Source: CAZJQD01 sp964548165 [NCBI: uncultured bacterium]
GTDB taxonomy: Bacteria > UBA8481
Assembly: GCA_964548165.1 (NCBI GenBank)
Contig: CAZJQD010000010.1
Location: 38,835-83,019, forward strand
Direction: 5' to 3'
Length of the DNA stretch: 44,185 bases
Shown: positions 24,490 through 32,471 of the stretch, one piece after another
How positions within the stretch are numbered: position 1 is the first letter of the stretch
Layout of the letters: each line of letters opens with the position of its first letter
Position numbers and translations under genes: made by a program
Notes under the pieces: model-generated
The model's input: only the letters and a program-made list of their open reading frames with translations
Database searches by the model: none
Told to the model about the DNA's origin: nothing

Positions 24490-24764
24490 AGGCGACCCAT
24501 CAGGTCTTCGACGCGGGCCGCCGCGATGGCCGCATTGCGGCGAAGGCGGCGATTCTCCTCCTGGAGTTCACCAAGAGCCTCTGGTGACCTCGCCAGCCGT
24601 GCCTCGAGCTCGGCCACCTGGATGAGGAGATCCCGCGTCCGCTTCTTCTCGTTGCGATACGCCGCCAGGAGCCGGTCGACGGCAGTCTCCAGCTCTTCGA
24701 GCGCGCCTCCAGGAGGCGCTCCGCCGGGCGACGCCACTACTGCGTCCTCAGGGTCGCCTGGCAA
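24486..24764 (-). CDS. Small coiled-coil protein, ZapB-like
   Basis: 92 aa. After about 20 low-complexity residues it is almost entirely heptad-rich helix: LEELETAVDRLLAAYRNEKK, then VAELEARLARSPEALGELQE and ENRRLRRNAAIAAARVEDLM. This matches the size and form of ZapB-like division proteins. The start overlaps the end of pheT by 28 bases and the end overlaps the zapA start, so the three are coupled. Sequence alone does not prove ZapB identity, since any short coiled coil would look similar. Confidence 0.65.
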   Translation of the reverse strand: MPGDPEDAVVASPGGAPPGGALEELETAVDRLLAAYRNEKKRTRDLLIQVAELEARLARSPEALGELQEENRRLRRNAAIAAARVEDLMGRL

Positions 24765-26836
24765 TCCGCCGTGACGCGCTGGACGACGGCGTCCACGGCG
24801 GCCGCGATCTCGGCCTCGGTCAACGTCCGATCAGGGGCTCGAAGCACGAGGCGAATCCCCACGGACTTGCGTCCCTTCCCCTTGAAGGAAAAGAGATCGA
24901 AGAGCGAGATGGACTCGACCGTGGTCGGCGAGGCCTCTCCGGCGGCCGCCAGCACCTCGCCGACCACCAGCTGTTCATCCACGAGGAACGCGAGGTCCCG
25001 GGTCGACGCCGGGAATCGCGGCAGGGAGCGGCTCGCGGCCGGTCGCCGCGCCGGCGCCAGCGATCGCCAGAGAGCGGCCAGGTCGATCTCGAATCCATAC
25101 ACGGTCCCGAGATCGTCGTCATGCACGCCGCCCGGAGCCACCTCGCCGCATGTGCCGCACGCGTTCCCCCGGTGGCGGATCGTGGCCGGGTCCGCGAAGA
25201 GCCCGGCATGGTGAACCCGGCTCGTCTCCCCGGCCGTGAACTCCAGCGTCACACCGAGAGCGCGCTCCAACGCCCGGAGAACACCCAGGAGGTGCTCGGG
25301 CGTCACCGCATCGGCGGCCCGTCCGTCGTGTCGACGGTCCTCGACGACGCCCGAGGCGATCCCCCCCAGCGTCCAGGACTCGATCGGCCGCCCGTCCTTG
25401 TCCCGGTGAAAGGTCTTGTCCAGCTCGTAGAGGAGCGATCGCTTCCAGCCGGCGCGGTGCAGGCGAAGGCGCGCGGACGCGAGGAGCGATGGCAGGAGCG
25501 TGGCCCGGAGCGTCGAGTATTCCGCGTGGATCGGATTCGCGAGCGCCAGCTCGCCGAACTCCGGCGCGGCGAAGGAGAAGTGGACGCAGGCATCGTAGCC
25601 TTGCTCGCGCAGGGTGTCCGAGATCCGCCGGCGCATCCAGCGGAAGTCCTCGGCCGCGGCGCCGGCGTCAAGCCCTGCCGGAAGAACCCCTGCCGCCAGG
25701 CCCGCGTCGAAATCGCGACTTCTCCCGGGTAGCGCCGGGAGCGTCGAAGGGATGCGATCGTAGCCATGCAGGCGCACGACCTCCTCCACGAGATCGATCT
25801 CGCGTTCGAGGTCGCCACGCCAGCTCGGCACGGCAACCGTCGCCGCCGCCACCGCGCCCGCATCCGAGCTCTCCGAGCCCGTCACCACGCACCCGAGCTT
25901 CGCGAGAAGGTCAATCGCGCCCGGGATCGCGCACCCGACCAGGCGGGCCACGCGCTCCGGGCGAAACCGGATCGGCGCGCGCTCCGGGAGCCGCCCTCGA
26001 GCCTCGACGAGGCCGCCGACGACACGCCCGCCCGCGCATTGCAGGATGAGCGAGGCGGCACGGCGAATGGCGGTTGCCAGTGCCTCAGGGTCCGCGCCGC
26101 GCTCGAATCGATACGACGAGTCCGTGGCCAGCCCGTGGCGGCGTGCCGTGCGGCGTACCGACGAAGGCTGGAACCAGGCGGCCTCCAGGAGAATCCGCCG
26201 CGTGCCGGCCGTCACGGACGACGACGCGCCTCCCATCACCCCGGCCAGGGCGACGGGGCCCGACGCGTCGGCGATCACGAGATCGTCCTCAACGAGCTTC
26301 TTGGTCGAGCCGTCGAGCAGGTCGATCGTCTCCCCTGCCCGCGCCGTGCGCGCAACGATGCGCTCTTTCACGCGTTCCAGGTCGAAGGCATGCAAGGGCT
26401 GATTGAGCTCGAAGAGGACGTAGTTCGTGACGTCGACGATGTTCGAGATGGGGCGGAGTCCCAGGCGCTCCAACCGCTCCTGCAACCACTCGGGCGAGGG
26501 TCCCACCGTCACACCCTCCAGGACGAGACCCACGTAACGTCCGCATCGATCACTCTCAATCGTGATCGGAAAGTCTCCACCGAGGCCGGGATCATCGCCG
26601 AGGTTGGGGGCGACAAGATCCGCGCCCGTCAGCGCCGCGAGCTCGCGCGCCAGGCCGTAGTGGCAGAGGAGATCCGGGCGATTCGCCGTGATCTCGATCT
26701 GGAGCGCGAAGTCGTCGGGCTCCACCGGCGTCAGCTCGGCTACCTCGATCCCGGCTCCCACAAGCGTCTCGCGCAACCGCTCCAGGTCGCCGTCGAGCGT
26801 GACGAATTCCTGGAGCCAGGCGCCGACGATCCTCAC
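24737..26836 (-). CDS. pheT: Phenylalanine-tRNA ligase beta subunit, short form without tRNA-binding (EMAP) domain
   Basis: 699 aa, about 100 shorter than usual. The N-terminus MRIVGAWLQEFVTLDGDLER and GAGIEVAELTP runs directly into FALQIEITANRPDLLCHYGL. The OB-fold tRNA-binding domain that normally lies between these parts is absent. The B3/B4 editing domain (PISNIVDVTNYVLFELNQPL, HAFD) follows, then B5 and the catalytic-like core, and the C-terminal ferredoxin-like anticodon-binding domain (FPASTRDLAFLVDEQL) is present. With PheS it forms the heterotetramer that charges tRNA-Phe. It starts 10 bases after pheS. Confidence 0.94.
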   Translation of the reverse strand: MRIVGAWLQEFVTLDGDLERLRETLVGAGIEVAELTPVEPDDFALQIEITANRPDLLCHYGLARELAALTGADLVAPNLGDDPGLGGDFPITIESDRCGRYVGLVLEGVTVGPSPEWLQERLERLGLRPISNIVDVTNYVLFELNQPLHAFDLERVKERIVARTARAGETIDLLDGSTKKLVEDDLVIADASGPVALAGVMGGASSSVTAGTRRILLEAAWFQPSSVRRTARRHGLATDSSYRFERGADPEALATAIRRAASLILQCAGGRVVGGLVEARGRLPERAPIRFRPERVARLVGCAIPGAIDLLAKLGCVVTGSESSDAGAVAAATVAVPSWRGDLEREIDLVEEVVRLHGYDRIPSTLPALPGRSRDFDAGLAAGVLPAGLDAGAAAEDFRWMRRRISDTLREQGYDACVHFSFAAPEFGELALANPIHAEYSTLRATLLPSLLASARLRLHRAGWKRSLLYELDKTFHRDKDGRPIESWTLGGIASGVVEDRRHDGRAADAVTPEHLLGVLRALERALGVTLEFTAGETSRVHHAGLFADPATIRHRGNACGTCGEVAPGGVHDDDLGTVYGFEIDLAALWRSLAPARRPAASRSLPRFPASTRDLAFLVDEQLVVGEVLAAAGEASPTTVESISLFDLFSFKGKGRKSVGIRLVLRAPDRTLTEAEIAAAVDAVVQRVTADCQATLRTQ

Positions 26837-26846
26837 GAGCCCGCCC

Positions 26847-27881
26847 TCATGCCAACTGCTCCAGGAAGCGCGGATCGTTCTCGTAGAAGAGACGGATGTC
26901 GTCGATGCCGTGCCTCAGGATCGCAATGCGCTCCACGCCCATCCCGAAGGCAAAGCCCGAGACGACCTCGGGATCGTAGGCGCGATCGCCGCGCCGCCGG
27001 CAGACCGACTCCAACACGTTCGGGTCGACCATGCCGGCGCCGAGGATCTCGAGCCAACGGCCGGGTTGCCCCGCTTTCCCCGCCCACCAGACGTCCACCT
27101 CGGCGGAGGGTTCCGTGAACGGGAAGAACGACGGGCGCATCCGGATCTTGAATTCGGGCCCGAACAACTCGCGCGTGAAGGCCTCGAGCGTGCCCTTGAG
27201 GTCCGCCATGGTGATGGACGGTCCCACGACGAGCCCCTCGACCTGGTGGAAGATCGGAGAATGGGTCGCGTCCTGGGCGTCGCATCGATAGGTGCGACCC
27301 GGGACGATGACGGCGAGCGGCGGCGGGACGGCGGACATCACGCGAATCTGGACGGGCGACGTGTGCGTGCGAAGGAGCCACGGGTTGGCTACCGGACCCC
27401 CCGCCAGGAAGAAGGTGTCTTGCGCGTCTCGAGCCGGGTGGTCCGGTGGGAAGTTCAGGTCGACGAAGTTGTGCTCGTCATCCTCCACGTCCGGACCCTC
27501 GGCAATGCCATAACCGAGCCGCAAGAATATCTCGCTGATGCGGTCCATGGTCTCGCGTAGAGGATGCGGCAGGCCTGCGCGGCGGGAGAAACCAGGCAGC
27601 GTGTAGTCGATGCCGCTTGTCCGCTTCAGCCCGGAGGCGGAAGCGGACAGGCTGGCGGCTCGGGCCTCCAGTTTCTCCTCGAGGGCGGCCACGGCAGAGT
27701 TCACCGCGGCGCCGAACGCGGGGCGGTCGGCGGCGGGAAGAGTTCCCAACTGCTTGAGAAGTGCTCGGAGCTCGCTCTTCTTCCCCAGGAGCCTCGAGCG
27801 CAATTCCACCAGCTCCATGGGGCCCGCGGCCGCGATCGCGGCCTCGGCGGAAGCGGTCAGCTCATCCAGTCGTTCGCGCAT
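26847..27881 (-). CDS. pheS: Phenylalanine-tRNA ligase alpha subunit
   Basis: 344 aa. An N-terminal coiled coil binds tRNA (ELRSRLLGKKSELRALLKQL). The class II motifs are complete: GPDVEDDEHNFVDLNFPPDH, THTSPVQIRVM, GRTYRCDAQDATHSPIFHQV and the C-terminal GFAFGMGVERIAILRHGIDD. It charges phenylalanine onto tRNA-Phe with PheT. It lies in the classic infC-rpmI-rplT-pheS-pheT order. A strong near-perfect hairpin (27901-27925) sits between it and rplT and could modulate read-through. Confidence 0.96.
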   Translation of the reverse strand: MRERLDELTASAEAAIAAAGPMELVELRSRLLGKKSELRALLKQLGTLPAADRPAFGAAVNSAVAALEEKLEARAASLSASASGLKRTSGIDYTLPGFSRRAGLPHPLRETMDRISEIFLRLGYGIAEGPDVEDDEHNFVDLNFPPDHPARDAQDTFFLAGGPVANPWLLRTHTSPVQIRVMSAVPPPLAVIVPGRTYRCDAQDATHSPIFHQVEGLVVGPSITMADLKGTLEAFTRELFGPEFKIRMRPSFFPFTEPSAEVDVWWAGKAGQPGRWLEILGAGMVDPNVLESVCRRRGDRAYDPEVVSGFAFGMGVERIAILRHGIDDIRLFYENDPRFLEQLA

Positions 27882-27900
27882 GGTTCGAGGAGCGCTCGTC

Positions 27901-27925
27901 CCCCGTCCCGCCAGGCGGGACGGGG
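27901..27925. promoter_or_regulatory. Near-perfect hairpin between rplT and pheS
   Basis: Stem CCCCGTCCCGCC / GGCGGGACGGGG with a 1-5 base loop. No T-run follows on either strand, so it is not a standard intrinsic terminator. It sits in the 62-base gap between rplT and pheS. It contains CCCGCCAGGCGGG, one base different from the tandem hairpin unit in the infC leader. Confidence 0.6.
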
Positions 27926-27943
27926 AAGCGCCCGGACGCGCGG

Positions 27944-28321
27944 CTAGGAGCGCGCCGCCGGGGAACTGCTCTCCACGGACTTCTTCGCGATGGCAATCAA
28001 CTCGTCCATCGCTGAAGGGCTGTGAATGGCCAGCTCCGACAGCATCTTGCGGTTCACTTCGACGCCGGACTTCTTCAGGCCGTCAATGAAGCGGCTGTAC
28101 GAGAGCCCGGACTCGCGGGTCGCCGCGTTGATACGGGCGATCCAGAGCGCGCGGAAGTCGCGCTTGCGCTGCTTGCGGTCGCGGTAGCTGAACTGCAGGG
28201 CCCGCATGACCGATTCCTTGGCGGTTTTGTACAGGCGCGAGCGTCCGCCGCGCATGCCCTCCGCCAGCTTGAATATGCGATCCCGCTTTCCGCGGGACGA
28301 TGCACCTTTTGCTCTTGGCAT
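27944..28321 (-). CDS. rplT: 50S ribosomal protein L20
   Basis: 125 aa. Conserved L20 features: RIFKLAEGMRGGRSRLYKTA, YRDRKQRKRDFRALWIARIN, AATRESGLSYSRFIDGLKKS and GVEVNRKMLSELA. L20 binds 23S rRNA early in assembly and in several bacteria represses its own operon. The ATG is preceded by AGGAGAAAGAACC. It forms an operon with rpmI and infC upstream. Confidence 0.97.
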   Translation of the reverse strand: MPRAKGASSRGKRDRIFKLAEGMRGGRSRLYKTAKESVMRALQFSYRDRKQRKRDFRALWIARINAATRESGLSYSRFIDGLKKSGVEVNRKMLSELAIHSPSAMDELIAIAKKSVESSSPAARS

Positions 28322-28363
28322 GGTTCTTTCTCCTCTACCTTCTGTGTCTTCTCGGCCCGGGAA

Positions 28364-28561
28364 TCAGGAATGCGGGAGCAGGATCTTGACCCTGCGCGTT
28401 TCCACGGCGTTCACGACGACGCCCTTCTCCAACCGACGCATGCGGCTCCTGGCCTTGTGGCTCAGGTTGTGCTTGCGACCACTGCTCTTGGCCGTGAACT
28501 TCCCGGTGGCCGTGACGCTCAGGCGCTTCTTCGCGCCGCTGTGCGACTTCAACTTGGGCAT
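28364..28561 (-). CDS. rpmI: 50S ribosomal protein L35
   Basis: 65 aa. MPKLKSHSGAKKRLSVTATG is the standard L35 start, and the basic body SGRKHNLSHKARSRMRRLEK fits the family length and composition. It lies between infC and rplT as expected. A GGAG motif precedes the ATG. Confidence 0.97.
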   Translation of the reverse strand: MPKLKSHSGAKKRLSVTATGKFTAKSSGRKHNLSHKARSRMRRLEKGVVVNAVETRRVKILLPHS

Positions 28562-28596
28562 TTCATTCTCCTCGGAGGCGGCTGGCGCCCCCCTGC

Positions 28597-29106
28597 TTAG
28601 TGCGACGGCGCGAATATGACCGTCAGTTGGTTCCCTTCCTGCTTCAGGTCGCGATCGACCTGCGCGGAGGTCTTCAATTGTTCGACCATGCGGGCCATGA
28701 TCTGCTGGCCGATCTCCGGGTGAGCGTTCTGGCGCCCCCGGAAGATCATCGTGACCTTGACCTTGTCGCCCTCGGCCAGGAACTCGAGCGCGCGCTCCTT
28801 CTTGATCTGGAGATCATGATCACCGATCTTCGGCGAGATCTTGACCTCCTTGACCTGGATCACCTTCTGCTTCTTCCGCGCTTCCTTCTGCTTCTTGGCC
28901 AGCTCGAACTTGTACTTGCCGAAGTCCATCAGCTTGCAGACCGGCGGCCGGGCATTGGCGGCAATCTCGCAGAGATCGAGTCCCGCGGCACGAGCCCGCG
29001 AAAGAGCATCCTCCCGCGAAACGATCCCCAGCTGTTCGGAATCGGCCCCGATCAGCCTTACCTCAGAAACCTTGATCTCTTCATTGACCCGCAAATTGAC
29101 TTTGAT
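28597..29106 (-). CDS. infC: Translation initiation factor IF-3, probable rare start codon
   Basis: About 169 aa. The IF-3 core is complete: VNEEIKVSEVRLIGADSEQL, GIVSREDALSRA, NARPPVCKLMDFGKYKFEL, then the linker helix KKQKEARKKQKVIQVKEVK and the C-domain ending FRGRQNAHPEIGQQIM. IF-3 binds the 30S subunit and checks start codons. There is no ATG or GTG near the natural N-terminus. Candidates are ATC at 29106, with GGGAG eight bases upstream, and TTG at 29094 with no clear ribosome site. Many infC genes use a rare start for autoregulation, so I placed the start at ATC. The open frame extends to 29313, but that leader looks non-coding. Confidence 0.9.
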   Translation of the reverse strand: MKVNLRVNEEIKVSEVRLIGADSEQLGIVSREDALSRARAAGLDLCEIAANARPPVCKLMDFGKYKFELAKKQKEARKKQKVIQVKEVKISPKIGDHDLQIKKERALEFLAEGDKVKVTMIFRGRQNAHPEIGQQIMARMVEQLKTSAQVDRDLKQEGNQLTVIFAPSH

Positions 29107-29306
29107 TCGACGCTCTCCCGTTTCCAGACGCGCGCAAACGCGCGCGGACAGGCCGACACGGACGATCAGGGAGGTCCGCACGACGCACGTCCGTCGGCGG
29201 GGAACGAGCAATCGACCGGCCTCGCTGTCAGCCCCACGAGGGGCAATCGCTTGGCGGTGAGAGGCGGACCTCTGCTTCATTTCTGCCGCGCCCGGAAAGA
29301 CACGGC

Positions 29307-29332
29307 CCCGCAAGGCGGGCCCGCAAGGCGGG
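29307..29332. promoter_or_regulatory. Tandem 13-bp hairpin unit in infC leader
   Basis: CCCGCAAGGCGGG occurs twice back to back (29307-29319 and 29320-29332); each copy is a CCCGC/GCGGG hairpin. It lies in the 270-base divergent region between infC and the GT39-type gene, about 200 bases upstream of the proposed infC start. A related unit stands between rplT and pheS. No T-run is present. Confidence 0.5.
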
Positions 29333-29376
29333 AGGAACCCGTATTCAAGCTTTAACCCGTCGCCCGGTCAAGAGAA

Positions 29377-31065
29377 ATGGCGCTATCGACCCGTCGCCGC
29401 CTTTGGCCTAGGCTCCCACCCGTGACCGATACGAGCCGAACAGCGGGTGAGCAGAACCGTGATCTCTCTCCGGATCGCACGCCCAGCCTCCTGGTCGCAG
29501 CCCCGGCAATCACCGCCGTTCTCTTACTGGGCCTGGTCCTGAGACTCGTCTATATCGCCCGCGTCAGCGTCAGCGGCGACGAGGCCGTATTCGGCTTGAT
29601 GAGCTTTGCCATCGCGCGTGGCGAGGAACTGCCAATCTATTGCTGGGGCGCGCACTACGCCTCGGCGCTCATCTCCTACCTCGGCATCGTCAGCATGACC
29701 ATCTTCGGCGTGACCGCGTTCGCCTTCAAGGTCGCGACGCTGCCCTGGACCGCGGCCACCCTGCTCCTTGTTCCCCTGGCCCTGCGGCGGGAATGGGGGA
29801 CAGCGCGGTCCGTGGCGGCCGGTGCCCTGTTCGCCATCGTGCCCCCATCCGTTCTCGAGATGAGCGTCGCCGCCCACGGAGGTTACCCGGAGACGTTCTT
29901 CCTGGGCGTCGCGGTCTGGTACATCGCCCTCGACCTGGCGAACCGGGACCGTGAACCCGCCATCGGGCGCATGGCCGCCGCCCTGCTCCTTGGTTTCCTC
30001 TCGGGCGCGTCGTTCGCCATCCTGTGGCTGGGCGTCCCCTTTCTCGTGGCGGCCCTGGTCCTCCTGGCAACCAGCAGGGCTCTCGTTCGAAAGGAATTCC
30101 TCGCCGTCCTGGCGGGTGGCCTCGTCGGCAGCCTCCCTTTCTGGATTTACAACCTCTGGCTCACCCCCGGGTCCACCATCCGGCGTCTCGGCGGGCGGTC
30201 CCTGGCCGCCGATTCCCAAACGCCGATCCTCGATGCCCTGGTGCTCAGGATCCAGGAACTGCCCCGCTGGCTGGCGGAGAGCGCCAATGGCCTCGCCGTG
30301 CTCTTTGAGCCGCAGGGAGGTCTTGGCGGGCTCCTCCTCCTCCTGGTCGCCGCGGGATTCGGTATACGGGGAATTGCCCTTTCACCGGGACGGCGGCAAC
30401 GGCACTGGGCGATCTTGATCATCGCCTTCGCCATCGCGCTGCTATTCTTCAATCTTGCCGGCAATCTCACGCGCGCGCGGCACTGGACCCCGCTCTGGAT
30501 CGTCCTGACCTTTGCCCTGGTCGGGATCGGCCGCCGCGCGGGAACAGTGGCCCTGGTCACGCTTTGCGTGGTGACGCTGCCATCCATGATCGACTTCATC
30601 CGCCGCGCCACTCCCGACCCCGTGATCCTCGATGCGGCCGCTCTCGTGGAGGCTACGGGCGCTGATGCGCTGATCGCAGATTACGACCTGGGATACCCGA
30701 TCGCATTCGCACTGCGGGGTCGCATCCCGGTCGCCGCCGTCGCGCCACCCAACGCCTCGGATCGGCACCCCTATTGGACGCGCGAGGTCGCCCTCGCGCT
30801 CCGGCCCGCCGCGCTCCTTCCCCCGGATGACGCCGATCGTCTCATCCCCATTCTCCTGGCGGCAGGCTACACGTTTCGTCGCGACGACCTCGGGACCCGC
30901 TTTCTCATCTCGATCACCGGAACGAGTGGTCGCGATTCCCGCCTCGAGCTCCCCTCGTCCACCACCGGCGCTGCGACGCCTTCGCCGGGATCCCTTCTCC
31001 TCTCCCACGCGACCCTCCGCGGGCCCGGCAAGTCCACGGTTGCCACACCCCGCCCCCGACCCTAA
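29377..31065 (+). CDS. GT39/ArnT-type membrane glycosyltransferase
   Basis: 562 aa; ATG 29377, with GTG 29422 as an alternative. TM1 (LVAAPAITAVLLLGLVLRLV) is followed by the catalytic-type loop SVSGDEAVFGLMSFAIARGE with Asp-Glu, then about ten more membrane segments and a soluble end (GADALIADYDLGYPIAFALR). It belongs to the PMT_2/GT39-like superfamily, which transfers sugars from polyprenyl-phosphate donors on the periplasmic side. The last 50 residues are low complexity. A GT2 that could make the lipid-linked donor starts nine bases downstream, so the two probably form one pathway. Confidence 0.8.
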   Translation: MALSTRRRLWPRLPPVTDTSRTAGEQNRDLSPDRTPSLLVAAPAITAVLLLGLVLRLVYIARVSVSGDEAVFGLMSFAIARGEELPIYCWGAHYASALISYLGIVSMTIFGVTAFAFKVATLPWTAATLLLVPLALRREWGTARSVAAGALFAIVPPSVLEMSVAAHGGYPETFFLGVAVWYIALDLANRDREPAIGRMAAALLLGFLSGASFAILWLGVPFLVAALVLLATSRALVRKEFLAVLAGGLVGSLPFWIYNLWLTPGSTIRRLGGRSLAADSQTPILDALVLRIQELPRWLAESANGLAVLFEPQGGLGGLLLLLVAAGFGIRGIALSPGRRQRHWAILIIAFAIALLFFNLAGNLTRARHWTPLWIVLTFALVGIGRRAGTVALVTLCVVTLPSMIDFIRRATPDPVILDAAALVEATGADALIADYDLGYPIAFALRGRIPVAAVAPPNASDRHPYWTREVALALRPAALLPPDDADRLIPILLAAGYTFRRDDLGTRFLISITGTSGRDSRLELPSSTTGAATPSPGSLLLSHATLRGPGKSTVATPRPRP

Positions 31066-31074
31066 TCTCCCCCC

Positions 31075-31812
31075 ATGGCCTCCAAACCCTGCGTCTGGGT
31101 CGTGATGCCCGCCTACCACGCGGAGAAGACGATCGAGCGCACCTTCCGCGATATCCCGGCCGACTGCTGCGATCACATGCTCGTCGTCGATGACGCTTCG
31201 CGCGATCGCACGGTCGAGACTGCTCGAGGACTCGGGCTGGAAGTCATCGAGCATCCCGTGAACCGGGGATACGGCGGGAACCAGAAGACCTGCTACCGCA
31301 CCGCGCTCGAACGGGGAGCCGACATCGTCGTCATGGTTCACCCCGATCACCAATACGATCCGCGCCTGGTGCCCGATCTCTTGAGACCCCTGATCGAGGG
31401 TCGTGCCGACGCCGCGTTCGGTTCCCGCATGCTTGGCGGCCGATTCCAGGAGGGCGGGATGCCGGGCTGGAAGTTCACGGCCAACGTCGCCCTGACCGCG
31501 CTCTTCAACATCGTCTGCCGCGTCTACCTCACCGAGATCCACTCGGGCTTCCGCGCCTACACGCGGCGCTACCTCGAGGCGTGCAAGTTGAGCGAGAACT
31601 CCGACGACTTCGTCTTCGACACCGAGATCATCCTCCAGGGTATAGCCGCGAAGATGCGTTTCGTCGAGATCCCCATCGAGACCCGCTACTTCGACGAGGC
31701 CTCGCAGATCAGCTTCCGGCGCTCGTGCACCTACGGGTTCGGCATCCTCTGGCGCCTCACCCGATTCGTCCTTCACCGCGCCGGAATCGCCTCGGACCGC
31801 CGCTACTCCTGA
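31075..31812 (+). CDS. GT2 glycosyltransferase, polyprenyl-phosphate mannosyltransferase-like
   Basis: 245 aa. GT-A fold signatures: VVMPAYHAEKTIERTFRDIP at the N-terminus, LVVDDASRDRT (nucleotide binding), NRGYGGNQKT and MVHPDHQYDP (metal-binding loop). Later come GSRMLGG and the HSGFRAYTRRYL segment of the DPM1-like subfamily. No membrane anchor beyond a weak C-terminal hydrophobic stretch. Relatives transfer a hexose from a nucleotide donor to a polyprenyl phosphate. Together with the GT39-type transferase just upstream it forms a plausible donor-synthesis and transfer pair. The actual sugar is unknown. Confidence 0.87.
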   Translation: MASKPCVWVVMPAYHAEKTIERTFRDIPADCCDHMLVVDDASRDRTVETARGLGLEVIEHPVNRGYGGNQKTCYRTALERGADIVVMVHPDHQYDPRLVPDLLRPLIEGRADAAFGSRMLGGRFQEGGMPGWKFTANVALTALFNIVCRVYLTEIHSGFRAYTRRYLEACKLSENSDDFVFDTEIILQGIAAKMRFVEIPIETRYFDEASQISFRRSCTYGFGILWRLTRFVLHRAGIASDRRYS

Positions 31813-31813
31813 G

Positions 31814-31831
31814 GGCCGCGCCTTCGCGGCC
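31814..31831. terminator. Hairpin between convergent genes
   Basis: GGCCGCG-CCTT-CGCGGCC forms a perfect 7-bp stem in the 18-base gap between the GT2 stop and the SLOG protein stop. No T-run follows, so a terminator role serving both strands is only likely. Confidence 0.45.
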
Positions 31832-32451
31832 TACGAATGGGTGCTCACGATCCGTGCGAACGCGCGCCTCAAAAATTCCCCGCTCCTCGCCCCGATCCCC
31901 GGCGACTGGCTCTCGCGGGGCCCGGCCACGTTCAGGACGCGGCCACCGGTTCCCCGCCACCACGCGCCGACGACCGCGACGAGCGGGAAGAGGGTTCCGG
32001 CCAGGTCGAGGACCAGGTGGGGCCGGCCGTGCTTTCGCGCCAGGTCGATCGTGCAGGCCGTACCGCTCTCGGCGCGCACGGGACCCTCGGTCACCACGAG
32101 CGTGCCGTCCGCCGCCAGCACGTTCGCTTCCGTGCGATCCCGGTAGTCCGCGCGCTCCGTCTCCACGACGGGGTAGCGCATTGCGATCACGCCATCCTCG
32201 GCGCGGCGCCCTGCCGGGCACCATCCGCCGCAGGGAATACCCAGGGCCATGGCGGCGTCGAGCGCGGCGCGATCCACGCCGGTCTGCGCCCCACTGATGA
32301 CCACGAACCCGGCGGTCGCCAGCGCCGCCGGCGACAGGATCTGCTCCCGCCCCGTGACCGGAGACGTGGCGCGCGGACCGCGCCCCACGCGCGATCCACC
32401 ACGCTTCACTCTCGATACCCGCGACGCTCGCCCGCCGCCGCGCCCGCCCAT
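31831..32451 (-). CDS. Circularly permuted YpsA-type SLOG family protein
   Basis: About 206 aa from ATG 32451; GTG 32409 is an alternative, and the open frame runs back into the cyclase gene. The family motif VVISGAQTGVDRAALDAAMA is followed by GIPCGGWCPAGRRAEDG, YPVVETERADYRDRTEANV and DGTLVVTEGPVRAESGTACT. This matches the family once named putative molybdenum carrier and now grouped with SLOG nucleotide-ligand-binding folds. The C-terminal RVLNVAGPRESQSPGIG is also typical. Ligand and role are not known. The first 45 residues are basic and low complexity and may not be translated. It lies 20 bases downstream of the cyclase pair. Confidence 0.78.
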   Translation of the reverse strand: MGGRGGGRASRVSRVKRGGSRVGRGPRATSPVTGREQILSPAALATAGFVVISGAQTGVDRAALDAAMALGIPCGGWCPAGRRAEDGVIAMRYPVVETERADYRDRTEANVLAADGTLVVTEGPVRAESGTACTIDLARKHGRPHLVLDLAGTLFPLVAVVGAWWRGTGGRVLNVAGPRESQSPGIGARSGEFLRRAFARIVSTHS

Positions 32452-32471
32452 CCTCCCGCGTCGAGCACCGG

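Noticed and set aside
27901-27925. Intrinsic terminator between rplT and pheS
   Set aside because: The hairpin is strong but there is no T-run on either strand, and the genes on both sides belong to a classic operon.
29107-29313. N-terminal extension of IF-3 from the upstream start at 29313
   Set aside because: The translated leader is Arg-rich, low-complexity and unlike any IF-3 N-terminus, and the region contains the tandem hairpins.
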